Positions 1 through 6,357 of a stretch of DNA of 12,014 bases are shown one piece after another (the first letter of the stretch is position 1; every line of letters starts with the position of its first letter). The DNA is taken from positions 1-12,014 of the forward strand of contig JBCCEV010000133.1 of assembly GCA_039030125.1 (NCBI GenBank), in the 5' to 3' direction. The DNA comes from JBCCEV01 sp039030125 (GTDB taxonomy: Bacteria > Pseudomonadota > Gammaproteobacteria > Ga0077536). The notes below the pieces were generated by a model. The model ran no database searches. It saw only the letters and a program-made list of their open reading frames with translations, and was not told where the DNA came from. Both the position numbers and the translations under genes were made by a program.

Positions 1-393
1 AATTTGCGTTGTTCCTGATATCGGGCAACGGCCTCGAGCGAATACCGGGAAAGCGAGTTGCGCTATTGCGTTGGTGTCCCGCACCAGGCCATCGACCACG
101 ATGCCGGATAGCCCGCGCCGTTTTGCTTCGCCGGAAAATAATTCCCCCACCACCGCTCGATCGGAACCTCGGCTATCGACCACCAGAACCTCGTTTTCCT
201 GCGCTTCGTCCAGCGCCTGAATAACAGCGAGGAAATCGTTTTCGCATTGAACGGTGCGGGCGTATCCAACCATCTTCAGCCCGGGCGCAACCGGCCGCAA
301 GCCAGTGTCCATCACCGCGATCGATTTATCAGCATCGGCAAGGGATGCGGCATCTAAATGACGAAGACGAGCTAACAGTTGAGTGTCGTTCAC
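1..393 (-). CDS. RraA-like / HMG-aldolase-like protein (partial, C-terminus missing)
   Basis: The frame runs from a GTG at 393 out of the window, giving the first 131 residues of a family of usually about 160-240. The family holds the RNase E inhibitor RraA and the divalent-metal class II aldolases that cleave 4-hydroxy-4-methyl-2-oxoglutarate or decarboxylate oxaloacetate. Visible marks are G43-Y-A-R-T-V, the D53-F-L helix start, the V69-L-V-V-D strand, G83-E-L-F in the pyruvate-binding loop, G94-L-S-G-I-V-V-D-G and R105-D106, the substrate and metal pair. HMG aldolases carry an acidic residue three positions after this Asp (R-D-x2-E/D); here it is Ala109, so aldolase activity is uncertain and an RraA-like or other role is possible. 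It lies 7 bp behind the HpcH/HpaI aldolase gene and is almost certainly cotranscribed with it. The GTG start is chosen because it follows the upstream stop and sits in the usual N-terminal position; the ribosome-binding site is weak. Confidence 0.8.
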   Translation of the reverse strand, partial: MNDTQLLARLRHLDAASLADADKSIAVMDTGLRPVAPGLKMVGYARTVQCENDFLAVIQALDEAQENEVLVVDSRGSDRAVVGELFSGEAKRRGLSGIVVDGLVRDTNAIAQLAFPVFARGRCPISGTTQI

Positions 394-400
394 GCGGCGG

Positions 401-1153
401 TTACTCGCCGCGCGTGGCGGTTAGCAAACTGGTGGCACCATCTGCCAGTAAACGAATATCGGTGCTGCAACACATTAAAGAGTAGCCCTCAGCGATTTTT
501 TCGCGAGCCTCACCAGGATCGCCTGCGTAATAGCCAAGCTTCATGGAATTAGCGATGCTCGCCGATGTCACGCGCGCGATGGCGTCAACCACCAAGGGGT
601 CATCGAGTTTACCCAAGCGCTCCAAGCTCGCGGATAAGTCCGCTGGTCCAACGAACACGGCGTCCACGCCATCGACCTCACAAATTTCATCTATCGCGTC
701 TACCGCATCGATATGTTCGGCTTGAACGATCACCGCTGTGTGTTGATTCGCTTGTGAAAAGTACTCGCTAGCCGAGAGCCCATACGTCTGCGCGCGCGAC
801 AACCCGACACCACGGGAGCCTTGCGGCGGGTATTTCGAGAAACTAACGACCAGACGTGCCTGCGCTGCCGAGTTAACTCTAGGTACGATAATTCCTGCCG
901 CGCCGACATCAAGCGCCCGCTTGATCGACACTTCATCACCGCGCGAAATTCTAACCACACAGGGGATCGGCGATGCCGCACGAATGATATGTTGCACTTC
1001 GCGTGGTGACAGCGGCGCGTGCTCGGCGTCGATAAAAAACCAATCAAAGCCCAAACGGGAAAGCAGCTCGGCGGTATCCGCTGATTCCAGCGAAATGGCG
1101 GTACCGATCAAATTATCTCCGGCTAAAAGACGCTGACGAAAGTCGGTAAGCAT
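401..1153 (-). CDS. HpcH/HpaI-family class II aldolase
   Basis: The protein has 250 residues, the normal size for HpaI/GarL/RhmA-type divalent-metal aldolases, which reversibly cleave 4-hydroxy-2-oxo acids to pyruvate plus an aldehyde in the cytoplasm. It is a TIM barrel with the family signatures in order: F-I-D42-A-E-H45 (catalytic base region), V-V-R68 (pyruvate-binding Arg region), R-A-L-D-V-G-A-A-G-I-I-V-P-R, Y-P-P-Q-G-S-R-G-V-G-L-S-R, the metal ligand Glu146 in V-Q-A-E-H, and the metal ligand Asp172 in V-G-P-A-D-L-S. The substrate cannot be told: 4-hydroxy-2-oxoheptanedioate, 5-keto-4-deoxyglucarate and 2-keto-3-deoxyrhamnonate enzymes share these motifs. The ATG at 1153 is the natural start. 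A terminator for the upstream gene lies just before it (1177-1201), so its promoter should be in 1154-1219 or it depends on read-through. The next gene in the operon is the RraA-like one. Confidence 0.9.
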   Translation of the reverse strand: MLTDFRQRLLAGDNLIGTAISLESADTAELLSRLGFDWFFIDAEHAPLSPREVQHIIRAASPIPCVVRISRGDEVSIKRALDVGAAGIIVPRVNSAAQARLVVSFSKYPPQGSRGVGLSRAQTYGLSASEYFSQANQHTAVIVQAEHIDAVDAIDEICEVDGVDAVFVGPADLSASLERLGKLDDPLVVDAIARVTSASIANSMKLGYYAGDPGEAREKIAEGYSLMCCSTDIRLLADGATSLLTATRGE

Positions 1154-1176
1154 CGAAAATTCTCAGTTAGGGGCTG

Positions 1177-1201
1177 AAAAAAAGCGCCCCTCAAGGCGCT
1201 T
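1177..1201 (-). terminator. Rho-independent terminator after the SoxYZ-like gene
   Basis: Read on the minus strand, a perfect 7-bp stem AAGCGCC/GGCGCTT (arms 1195-1201 and 1182-1188, 6-nt loop 1189-1194) runs into a tract of seven T (1177-1183, the first three inside the stem). It starts 18 bp after the stop of the SoxYZ-like gene and ends 23 bp before the start of the aldolase gene, so it separates the two transcription units. Confidence 0.8.
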
Positions 1202-1219
1202 GTTCGAATTCCTTCAGAG

Positions 1220-2026
1220 CTAACCTTCAACGGGAAAGACTTTGCTCCAGGCCAAGCCTTTCGAGTCCTCGACTTCCGCCCGGATTTCGCCGCCGTCCTT
1301 GGGCTTGAAGAAAAATCGGAATACCGGATCCTCACTCACGGAAAAACCTGTCTCGGCGATCATGATCTCAACGTCGTTGTAGAAAATCTTAACGCGCTTG
1401 ACATAGTGGGCCGGTCGAATAAGTTGTGTTTTTTGATCTTTTTGCATGCCGGTGACATTAGGGTGACTGAGCATAAACTGACCAACCATTGTGTCGTCGG
1501 CACCCACGTCACCGACGGTACGAAATTTCATGCTGCCAATGCGATCCATGGCCAAAGCGAAGTCCGAGGCTAGTGGTGCCGAGCAGCCACCTTGAGCTTT
1601 CACAAAGTTTTTAACCATGTAGTGCTGACCGTTATTCAACGCCGCGATCGCACGCACATTGGTATATTTGTCTACCCGTACACGCATTGCGAGATCCGCC
1701 TTGCCCATTGCTTTGGTTAGATGAAACACGCCGACCAACGGCTGCGGGTTCTCTTCGACAAAGAGGTAAATTTTCTCGATGAATTTCTCCTCGGTTTGAG
1801 GAAATTGCGCCGTGATAGAAACCGGCGTTACCGAAGCGTCTTCCGCCCGGTAAGGTGTTTTCAGGCTAATGACTTCGTCGCTTTCTGTCAGCGTCACGTC
1901 TTTGAAATATTTGGGCTTGAGGAAAGTGGCCCAAATATCTATTTTTGATTCGTCGGCCAACGCCGCCGAGCTAGCGGTAATAAGTGCAATGAGACCCGCC
2001 GAGAGGAAATGATTTTTGAACTGCAT
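1220..2026 (-). CDS. Secreted SoxYZ-like sulfur carrier fusion protein
   Basis: This 268-residue protein matches the layout of the 'quinoprotein dehydrogenase-associated SoxYZ-like carrier' family, in which a SoxY-like and a SoxZ-like domain are fused. In the Sox system SoxYZ carries sulfur intermediates in the periplasm on a cysteine in a mobile arm. Residues 1-24 form a Sec signal peptide ending A-L-A before D25. The SoxY-like domain (about 30-150) ends in K-A-Q-G-G-C148-S-A-P, where Cys148 is the likely carrier residue; classical SoxY has G-G-C-G-G at its extreme C-terminus, here the motif leads straight on. The SoxZ-like domain (about 175-268) holds H-P-N-V-T-G, the I-R-P-A-H strand, a D-P-V-F-R-F segment and the G-G-E-I-R-A-E-V-E-D end. 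The ATG at 2026 is preferred over one at 2041 because GGAG (2036-2039) lies 9 nt upstream of it and overlaps the other. The gene diverges from a DsrE-like gene and ends in its own terminator. True substrate unknown. Confidence 0.85.
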   Translation of the reverse strand: MQFKNHFLSAGLIALITASSAALADESKIDIWATFLKPKYFKDVTLTESDEVISLKTPYRAEDASVTPVSITAQFPQTEEKFIEKIYLFVEENPQPLVGVFHLTKAMGKADLAMRVRVDKYTNVRAIAALNNGQHYMVKNFVKAQGGCSAPLASDFALAMDRIGSMKFRTVGDVGADDTMVGQFMLSHPNVTGMQKDQKTQLIRPAHYVKRVKIFYNDVEIMIAETGFSVSEDPVFRFFFKPKDGGEIRAEVEDSKGLAWSKVFPVEG

Positions 2027-2088
2027 GCCGTAGGACTCCACAAACAGAGCATCTTGAGATTCGGTTGGGCGCTAAAACCATCTATTTC

Positions 2089-2104
2089 GAGTGCGCCAGC
2101 ACTC
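2089..2104. repeat. Inverted repeat in the soxYZ-like leader, possible operator
   Basis: GAGTGC-gcca-GCACTC is a perfect 6-bp inverted repeat with a 4-bp centre. It lies between the divergent SoxYZ-like and DsrE-like genes, about 30-40 bp downstream of the predicted start of the minus-strand transcript. It could be a repressor site or an mRNA hairpin. The symmetry is seen directly; the function is a guess. Confidence 0.35.
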
Positions 2105-2136
2105 ATCGGTTCCCAACACGTCGCCTGTAATTAGCA

Positions 2137-2145
2137 ATTATAACA
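2137..2145 (-). promoter_or_regulatory. Extended -10 promoter for the SoxYZ-like gene
   Basis: On the minus strand TGTTATAAT is a perfect extended -10 element (TGn plus TATAAT). No good -35 is seen at 16-18 bp, which extended -10 promoters can do without. Transcription would start near 2130 and leave a leader of about 104 nt containing the inverted repeat at 2089-2104. Confidence 0.45.
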
Positions 2146-2181
2146 AACACTTCGAGCCGATCTGTGCGGAACGCCAAAAGT

Positions 2182-2190
2182 TGGTATACA
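2182..2190 (+). promoter_or_regulatory. Extended -10 promoter for the DsrE-like gene
   Basis: TGGTATACA on the plus strand is an extended -10 (TGn plus TATACA, 5 of 6 bases of the consensus), 31 bp before the ATG at 2222. No convincing -35 is present. It lies 36 bp from the oppositely directed -10 at 2137-2145, so both genes could be controlled from the same short region. Confidence 0.4.
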
Positions 2191-2221
2191 TTCAAGTTTC
2201 TATCAGATTGCTTGGAAGCTG

Positions 2222-2689
2222 ATGTTTTCCCTGCTTAAGTGGTCCCCTTTGGCCTTGGTCTTAACCGCCGTTTGCGCGGCGCCTTACGCCCATGAGCATC
2301 ACGAACTGATGGCTGTGCACCCCCAGCCCGCACCGAAGTACTACTTTGACGTGAAAGGGCATAGTCAGCAGAGTGTGCTGGCCCTGTTGAACCGGGCTGA
2401 GGATCTCTACCGGGAAGCATCGCCTGAGCGGCGTAAGGCCTTGAGAATCGTCATGGTCCTTCATGGACCAGACGTGCGTTATTTTACGGCGAGCGACGAT
2501 GCCACGAACGACATATTGACCCTTGCCGAACGTTTAGATGCCGAGGGGATCGTTGATTTCAAAATGTGCGCAAAAGCGGCAAAGTATTTCGACATCGATC
2601 GCGACAAAGTGCCCTCGTTCGTCGAGTTCGTACCCTATGGAATGGCGGAGATTGTCAAACTCGAGGAAGGTGGTTTCGTAAGGCTTTAG
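2222..2689 (+). CDS. Secreted DsrE-family protein
   Basis: The product is 155 residues. The N-terminus (K6, a hydrophobic stretch to about 20, then P-Y-A before H24) is a likely Sec signal peptide, so the protein should act outside the cytoplasm. The remainder fits the DsrE/DsrF (YchN-like) fold: R75-I-V-M-V-L-H-G-P-D strand, a helix with L-T-L-A-E-R-L, then G-I-V-D-F-K-M-C116-A-K-A-A, and the ending V-P-S-F-V-E-F-V-P-Y-G-M-A-E-I-V-K-L and G-F-V-R-L, typical of this family. Cys116 is the single cysteine of the mature part and could carry persulfide, as the Cys of DsrE does; that role is inferred. Its divergent neighbour is a SoxYZ-like carrier, which supports a shared sulfur function. The ribosome-binding site (GGAAG, 3 nt before ATG) is poor. 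Its stop codon overlaps the thiL stop by 4 bp in convergent orientation. Confidence 0.8.
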   Translation: MFSLLKWSPLALVLTAVCAAPYAHEHHELMAVHPQPAPKYYFDVKGHSQQSVLALLNRAEDLYREASPERRKALRIVMVLHGPDVRYFTASDDATNDILTLAERLDAEGIVDFKMCAKAAKYFDIDRDKVPSFVEFVPYGMAEIVKLEEGGFVRL

Positions 2690-3645
2690 GCGAAGTGCCG
2701 GAAGCCAGCGGGCGGCTGATAAACAGCGCCGCGCGCATCGTGTACCACCACGCCATCACCTTGCACAATCCGCCCGATCCGGGTCACGGTGGTGTTGGCC
2801 GCTGCTGCGATTTCCGAACACCGCTCGATGCAATCTTCGGGCAGAGAAAACGCCAATTCGTAGTCGTCCCCTCCGCACAGCGCTAGATTCACCGCATCAT
2901 CGAAGTCGTAACAGCTTTGCAGTGATGGCGACAAGGGTACAGCGTCGAGATCAACTTCGATGCCAACGCCACTGTCTCGCGCGATGTGTCCTAGGTCAGC
3001 GACCAGACCATCTGAAATGTCGATCATCGCGTGCGCGACATTTGGCAATTCCCGCCCTAACTCAATTCTCGCAACCGGTTCTAAAAATCTGGAAATCAAT
3101 TGTGACCGAGCATTGGCCTGAAGGTCGTTATCTTCCACTTCCATGATCGCGCGCAGCCCCGCGGCGGCATCACCAAGCGTTCCGGTAACCAATACCGCAT
3201 CACCAAGCTCGGCGCCACAGCGAGTCACAGGCGGGCCATTTAATTCGCCAATCATCTGGAACGTGACACTGAGGGGACCACGCGTCGTGTCGCCACCAAT
3301 TAACGTGGTCCCAGACTCCCGGAGTCCGCGGCTAAGACCCATGCAAAATTCGTCGACCCATTGCTCGGAGGCACTGGGTAGCGTCACTGCAAGCTGCGCA
3401 AATCTAGGTGTTGCGCCCATTGCGCACACATCGCTGATATTGACCGCCAAACTTCGATAGGCGATTTGATCGGGACTCAGTTGCTCGGGGAAATGCGTGC
3501 CCAGCACCAGGGTATCGGTGCAGGTTACAAGTTGAGAGGCGCCGCTGACATCGATGACCGCGCCGTCGTCACCGATCCCTACTGGTACGTCATCAGACGC
3601 TTTGACCAATTGCGAGATCCGCTCAATGATCGAGAACTCGTCCAT
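2686..3645 (-). CDS. thiL: Thiamine-monophosphate kinase
   Basis: ThiL phosphorylates thiamine monophosphate with ATP to give the cofactor thiamine diphosphate. The protein has 319 residues, a normal length (about 320). Motifs of the PurM/ThiL ATP-binding family, numbered from the ATG at 3645: D19-V-P-V-G-I-G-D-D (metal and nucleotide binding), T43-D-T-L-V-L-G-T-H-F, the A-Y-R-S-L-A-V-N-I-S-D segment with M-G-A-T-P, G117-G-D-T-T-R-G, D209-I-S-D-G-L, and the C-terminal G258-G-D-D-Y-E. The start M-D-E-F-S-I-I matches the usual M-G-E-F-x-L-I. A TTG two codons upstream (3651) is a real alternative, because the only Shine-Dalgarno-like AGGG is 7 nt from the TTG but 13 nt from the ATG. It is the last gene of the operon, 20 bp after nusB. 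pgpA, which often follows thiL, is absent. Confidence 0.97.
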   Translation of the reverse strand: MDEFSIIERISQLVKASDDVPVGIGDDGAVIDVSGASQLVTCTDTLVLGTHFPEQLSPDQIAYRSLAVNISDVCAMGATPRFAQLAVTLPSASEQWVDEFCMGLSRGLRESGTTLIGGDTTRGPLSVTFQMIGELNGPPVTRCGAELGDAVLVTGTLGDAAAGLRAIMEVEDNDLQANARSQLISRFLEPVARIELGRELPNVAHAMIDISDGLVADLGHIARDSGVGIEVDLDAVPLSPSLQSCYDFDDAVNLALCGGDDYELAFSLPEDCIERCSEIAAAANTTVTRIGRIVQGDGVVVHDARGAVYQPPAGFRHFA

Positions 3646-3665
3646 TGGCAACTGGGAACCCTGCG

Positions 3666-4106
3666 CTATTGCAGTTCGCTAGGCCGCTGTTGGCGAGCGA
3701 GCCGGTCAAGGACACCGTTAACGTAAGTGTGGCCCTCAACGGTCCCAAACATTTTGCAAAGCTCGATGGCCTCGTTAATTACCACGCGATACGGCACTTC
3801 GGGGCGCAGCCGCAGTTCATAAGCTCCGATCAGCATGACCGCGCGCTCGACATACTCCAAACGACGCCATTCGCGATCGAGGAAAGGTTCGAGATCGGAG
3901 ACCAGTTGCTCGTAGTTGTGCGGAACTTCTCGCGTCAACTGGGTAAAGTAGTCCATATCAACTTTCACCAGCTCACGCTCAGCAATGAATTCTTTGAGGA
4001 TCGCCTCAGGCGGACTTGCCGCTAACTGCCACTGATAAAGTGCTTGAACTGCAGCTCGGCGCGCGCGGATCCGGCCTTGCTTGGCGCGCCCGCCGCCGTT
4101 GGTCAC
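3666..4106 (-). CDS. nusB: Transcription antitermination factor NusB
   Basis: NusB binds boxA RNA with NusE/S10 and forms the antitermination complex on rRNA operons. The 146-residue protein shows the family marks: R-R-A-A-V-Q-A-L-Y-Q-W near the N-terminus, D-Y-F-T-Q-L-T-R, L-E-P-F-L-D-R-E-W-R-R-L, E-R-A-V-M-L-I-G-A-Y-E-L, the strongly conserved P-Y-R-V-V-I-N-E-A-I-E-L-C-K-M-F-G and Y-V-N-G-V-L-D-R-L-A near the end. The start is GTG (4104-4106), which overlaps the ribH stop as GTGA; no Shine-Dalgarno sequence is evident, so translation is probably coupled to ribH. The ribH-nusB-thiL order is usual in gammaproteobacteria. Confidence 0.97.
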   Translation of the reverse strand: MTNGGGRAKQGRIRARRAAVQALYQWQLAASPPEAILKEFIAERELVKVDMDYFTQLTREVPHNYEQLVSDLEPFLDREWRRLEYVERAVMLIGAYELRLRPEVPYRVVINEAIELCKMFGTVEGHTYVNGVLDRLARQQRPSELQ

Positions 4107-4576
4107 AGTTTCGCGAGCAGATTTGCCATTTCGATCGCGACGGCCGCTGCATCGGCTCCTTTGTTACCCGCCTTTGTTCCCGCTCTCTCGATCGCTTGCT
4201 CAATGGTATCGGTAGTCAACACGCCAAACACGATCGGCACATGCGTTTCTAAAGAGGCCTGTGATACGCCGCTCGCGCAGGTGCTGCAAACATATTCAAA
4301 GTGCGGTGTTGAGCCGCGGATCACCGCTCCCAAAGTGATTACCGCCGCGAAATTATTCGATTGTGCAAGTTTCTTCGCCGTTAACGGAATTTCGAAAGCG
4401 CCGGGGACCCGCGCTAGCGTAATATCCGATTTCGTCACGCCGTGACGGCAAAGCGCATCAATACACCCTGCTTCCAATTGGTTCACAATGAAGTCGTTGA
4501 AGCGCCCGCTGACGATTGCAAAACGGGCACCACTGCCAACGACTACGTCCCCTTCCAAGGTTGTCACATCAGACAT
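4103..4576 (-). CDS. ribH: 6,7-dimethyl-8-ribityllumazine synthase
   Basis: RibH condenses 5-amino-6-ribitylaminouracil with 3,4-dihydroxy-2-butanone 4-phosphate, the step before riboflavin; the enzyme forms pentamers or 60-mer capsids. The protein has 157 residues, as expected. Seen motifs: S-G-R-F-N-D (23-28, substrate stacking Phe), V-P-G-A-F-E-I-P (58-65), L-G-A-V-I-R-G-S-T-P-H92-F-E-Y with the catalytic His, G-V-L-T-T-D, and R131-A-G-T-K-A-G-N-K-G for phosphate binding. The ATG at 4576 is chosen over one 60 nt upstream because GGTGGAG lies just before it and the upstream extension overlaps ribBA without family similarity. It starts 13 bp after ribBA and its stop overlaps the nusB start. 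Confidence 0.97.
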   Translation of the reverse strand: MSDVTTLEGDVVVGSGARFAIVSGRFNDFIVNQLEAGCIDALCRHGVTKSDITLARVPGAFEIPLTAKKLAQSNNFAAVITLGAVIRGSTPHFEYVCSTCASGVSQASLETHVPIVFGVLTTDTIEQAIERAGTKAGNKGADAAAVAIEMANLLAKL

Positions 4577-4589
4577 CGTTCTCCACCAC

Positions 4590-5699
4590 TTAGTTGACGT
4601 ACTCGACAACCTCCAAGCCAAAACCAGAAATCGCATGATACTTGCGTGGATTACTCATGACTCGCATTTTCTTCACGCCAAGATCAGCGAGTAGCTGCGC
4701 GCCCAGGCCGATCTGCCGCCAATCCATGGGATGCTGCTGATCACGCTTTAACGCCTTCGTGCCAGAATCAACCGTTAACGAAGCAACCATGCTAATCAAA
4801 TCATCGTTGCTGATCTGGTTGTTCAATATCACAATCACGCCTTCGCCAGCTTCGGCGACGCGTCCCAACACATCTCGCAAGGGCCAAGGGGCACCTTCAC
4901 GCAAGGTCGCCGTGAGGTCATCGACAGGGTTACCGATGTGCACACGCACGAGAGTCGGACGGTTTCCATCGATGGTTCCTTTGACCAAGGCCAGGTGGAT
5001 GTCATCGTGGATTGCGTCCTTGTAGGCGACCACCCGAAAAGGGCCAAACTCCGTTGGCAAATCAGCCTCCGCAACCCGCTCTACCGTCTTCTCATTCTGA
5101 ATTCGAAAACGGATCAGATCAGCGATGGTGCCAATTTTGAGGTCATATTGCTCGGCAACTCTCTCAAGCTCCGGGCGTCGCGCCATCGATCCATCATCGT
5201 TCATGATTTCGACGATCACCGATGCGGGCTCCAAGTCGGCTAGTTTTGCTAAATCGCACCCCGCCTCCGTGTGACCGGCCCGCGTTAGAACGCCGCCAGT
5301 TTGGGCCATTAACGGGAAGATATGCCCAGGTTGGACCAAATCGCTGGGCTTGGCCCCCGCCTTTACCGCGGCCTGGACTGTGCGCGCCCGATCGGCTGCT
5401 GAAATCCCCGTTGTGACACCGACCGCCGCTTCAATGGAAACCGTGAAATTAGTCCGGTGAGTGTACTGGGTATCGCTCACCATCAATGGCAACTGCAAAG
5501 CGCGGCAACGCGACTCTGTCAGGGTCAGGCAAATTAACCCGCGTCCGTTGCGGGCCATAAAATTAACGTGCTCAGGCGTGCAATGCGTAGCCGCAACGAC
5601 GAAGTCTCCTTCGTTCTCGCGGTCTTCGTCATCCATAAGGATGACCATTTTACCGTCGCGTACGTCCGCGATTAATTCTTCTGACGAATTCAAAGCCAC
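4590..5699 (-). CDS. ribBA: 3,4-dihydroxy-2-butanone 4-phosphate synthase with degenerate GTP cyclohydrolase II domain
   Basis: The first half (about 1-205 of 369) is a complete RibB, which converts ribulose 5-phosphate to 3,4-dihydroxy-2-butanone 4-phosphate and formate: D23-D-E-D-R-E-N-E-G-D acidic loop, R82-T-N-F-T-V-S, P124-G-H-I-F-P-L and R140-A-G-H-T-E-A. The second half (about 210-369) has the RibA fold but not its catalytic residues. Where GTP cyclohydrolase II has V-R-V-H-S-E-C followed by three zinc cysteines, this protein has V-R-V-H-I-G-N-P-V-D-D and no cysteine; the E-G-R-G-I-G-L loop is replaced by N-N-Q-I-S-N-D-D. The tail L-G-A-Q-L-L-A-D-L-G-V-K-K-M-R-V is kept. It is therefore probably RibB-active only, and GTP cyclohydrolase II must be elsewhere. 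The GTG start at 5699 has GGAG 8 nt upstream. The 53-bp gap before it is too short for an FMN riboswitch. Confidence 0.95.
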   Translation of the reverse strand: MALNSSEELIADVRDGKMVILMDDEDRENEGDFVVAATHCTPEHVNFMARNGRGLICLTLTESRCRALQLPLMVSDTQYTHRTNFTVSIEAAVGVTTGISAADRARTVQAAVKAGAKPSDLVQPGHIFPLMAQTGGVLTRAGHTEAGCDLAKLADLEPASVIVEIMNDDGSMARRPELERVAEQYDLKIGTIADLIRFRIQNEKTVERVAEADLPTEFGPFRVVAYKDAIHDDIHLALVKGTIDGNRPTLVRVHIGNPVDDLTATLREGAPWPLRDVLGRVAEAGEGVIVILNNQISNDDLISMVASLTVDSGTKALKRDQQHPMDWRQIGLGAQLLADLGVKKMRVMSNPRKYHAISGFGLEVVEYVN

Positions 5700-5752
5700 T
5701 GGGCTTTCTCCACGATCCAGTTCGACCGGTGTGCGGGATAGGGATTCTACGT

Positions 5753-6349
5753 CTATTCTGCAGCCCCATGAAGGCGTTCGATATAGCGTGCCACCAGATC
5801 GACTTCAATGTTCACTGGGTCGCCAGGCCCCAGCTCACCAAGCGTCGTGATCTCAAGGGTATGAGGGATCAGCATTAAGTCAAAGCGATTGTCGCTAACC
5901 GAGTTGACGGTGAGGCTCACACCGTCGATAGAGATTGAGCCTTTGGTGGCGACGTATTTTTTCAACGCCTGTTCAATTTCAATCGTGAAACGTTGATATT
6001 CGCCAGCAGCCTCGGTCGCGATCATGTGGCCAAGCCCATCGACGTGACCAGTGACCAAATGTCCTCCCAATCGGTCGCTGAGTGTGAGCGCCTTCTCCAA
6101 ATTAACGGTCGAACCTGCGCCCAGGTTGCCCAGCTTCGTACGCTCTAAAGTCTCTACAGAAACATCAACTTCGAATGCCTCATCGTGGAGAGCGACCACG
6201 GTCAAACATGGTCCGGAGACCGCTATCGAATCCCCTAATCCAACGTCGGAAAGGTCAAGATTAGGGCAATGGATCGCAACCCGGGCAGCCTCGCCATCTC
6301 GCTCGATCGATTTTATGCTGCCGCGCGTTTCAATGATTCCTGTAAACAT
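5753..6349 (-). CDS. ribE: Riboflavin synthase alpha subunit
   Basis: It catalyses the last step, dismutation of two 6,7-dimethyl-8-ribityllumazine molecules to riboflavin and the pyrimidine substrate of RibH. The symbol ribC is used in some species. At 198 residues it has the two repeated lumazine-binding barrels of the family. Barrel 1 begins M-F-T-G-I-I-E and holds S41-I-A-V-S-G-P-C48-L-T-V and D-V-S-V-E-T-L-E-R-T. Barrel 2 holds G95-G-H-L-V-T-G-H-V-D-G, K136-G-S-I-S-I-D-G-V-S-L-T-V and I-P-H-T-L-E-I-T-T-L. The usual A-V-N-G-V-C of barrel 1 reads A-V-S-G-P-C here, a mild change. The ATG is 8 bp after the ribD stop and the family N-terminus M-F-T-G-I fixes the start; the ribosome-binding site is weak. 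Confidence 0.97.
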   Translation of the reverse strand: MFTGIIETRGSIKSIERDGEAARVAIHCPNLDLSDVGLGDSIAVSGPCLTVVALHDEAFEVDVSVETLERTKLGNLGAGSTVNLEKALTLSDRLGGHLVTGHVDGLGHMIATEAAGEYQRFTIEIEQALKKYVATKGSISIDGVSLTVNSVSDNRFDLMLIPHTLEITTLGELGPGDPVNIEVDLVARYIERLHGAAE

Positions 6350-6357
6350 CTTTTGCT

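Noticed and set aside
2027..2041. SoxYZ-like start at 2041
   Set aside because: Its first codons overlap the ribosome-binding site that fits the ATG at 2026, and the shorter start gives a standard signal peptide.
4577..4636. Longer RibH starting at 4636
   Set aside because: The extension overlaps the end of ribBA and is not family-like; GGTGGAG directly precedes the ATG at 4576.
5700..5752. FMN riboswitch before ribBA
   Set aside because: Only 53 bp are available and none of the conserved FMN-element helices could be recognised.
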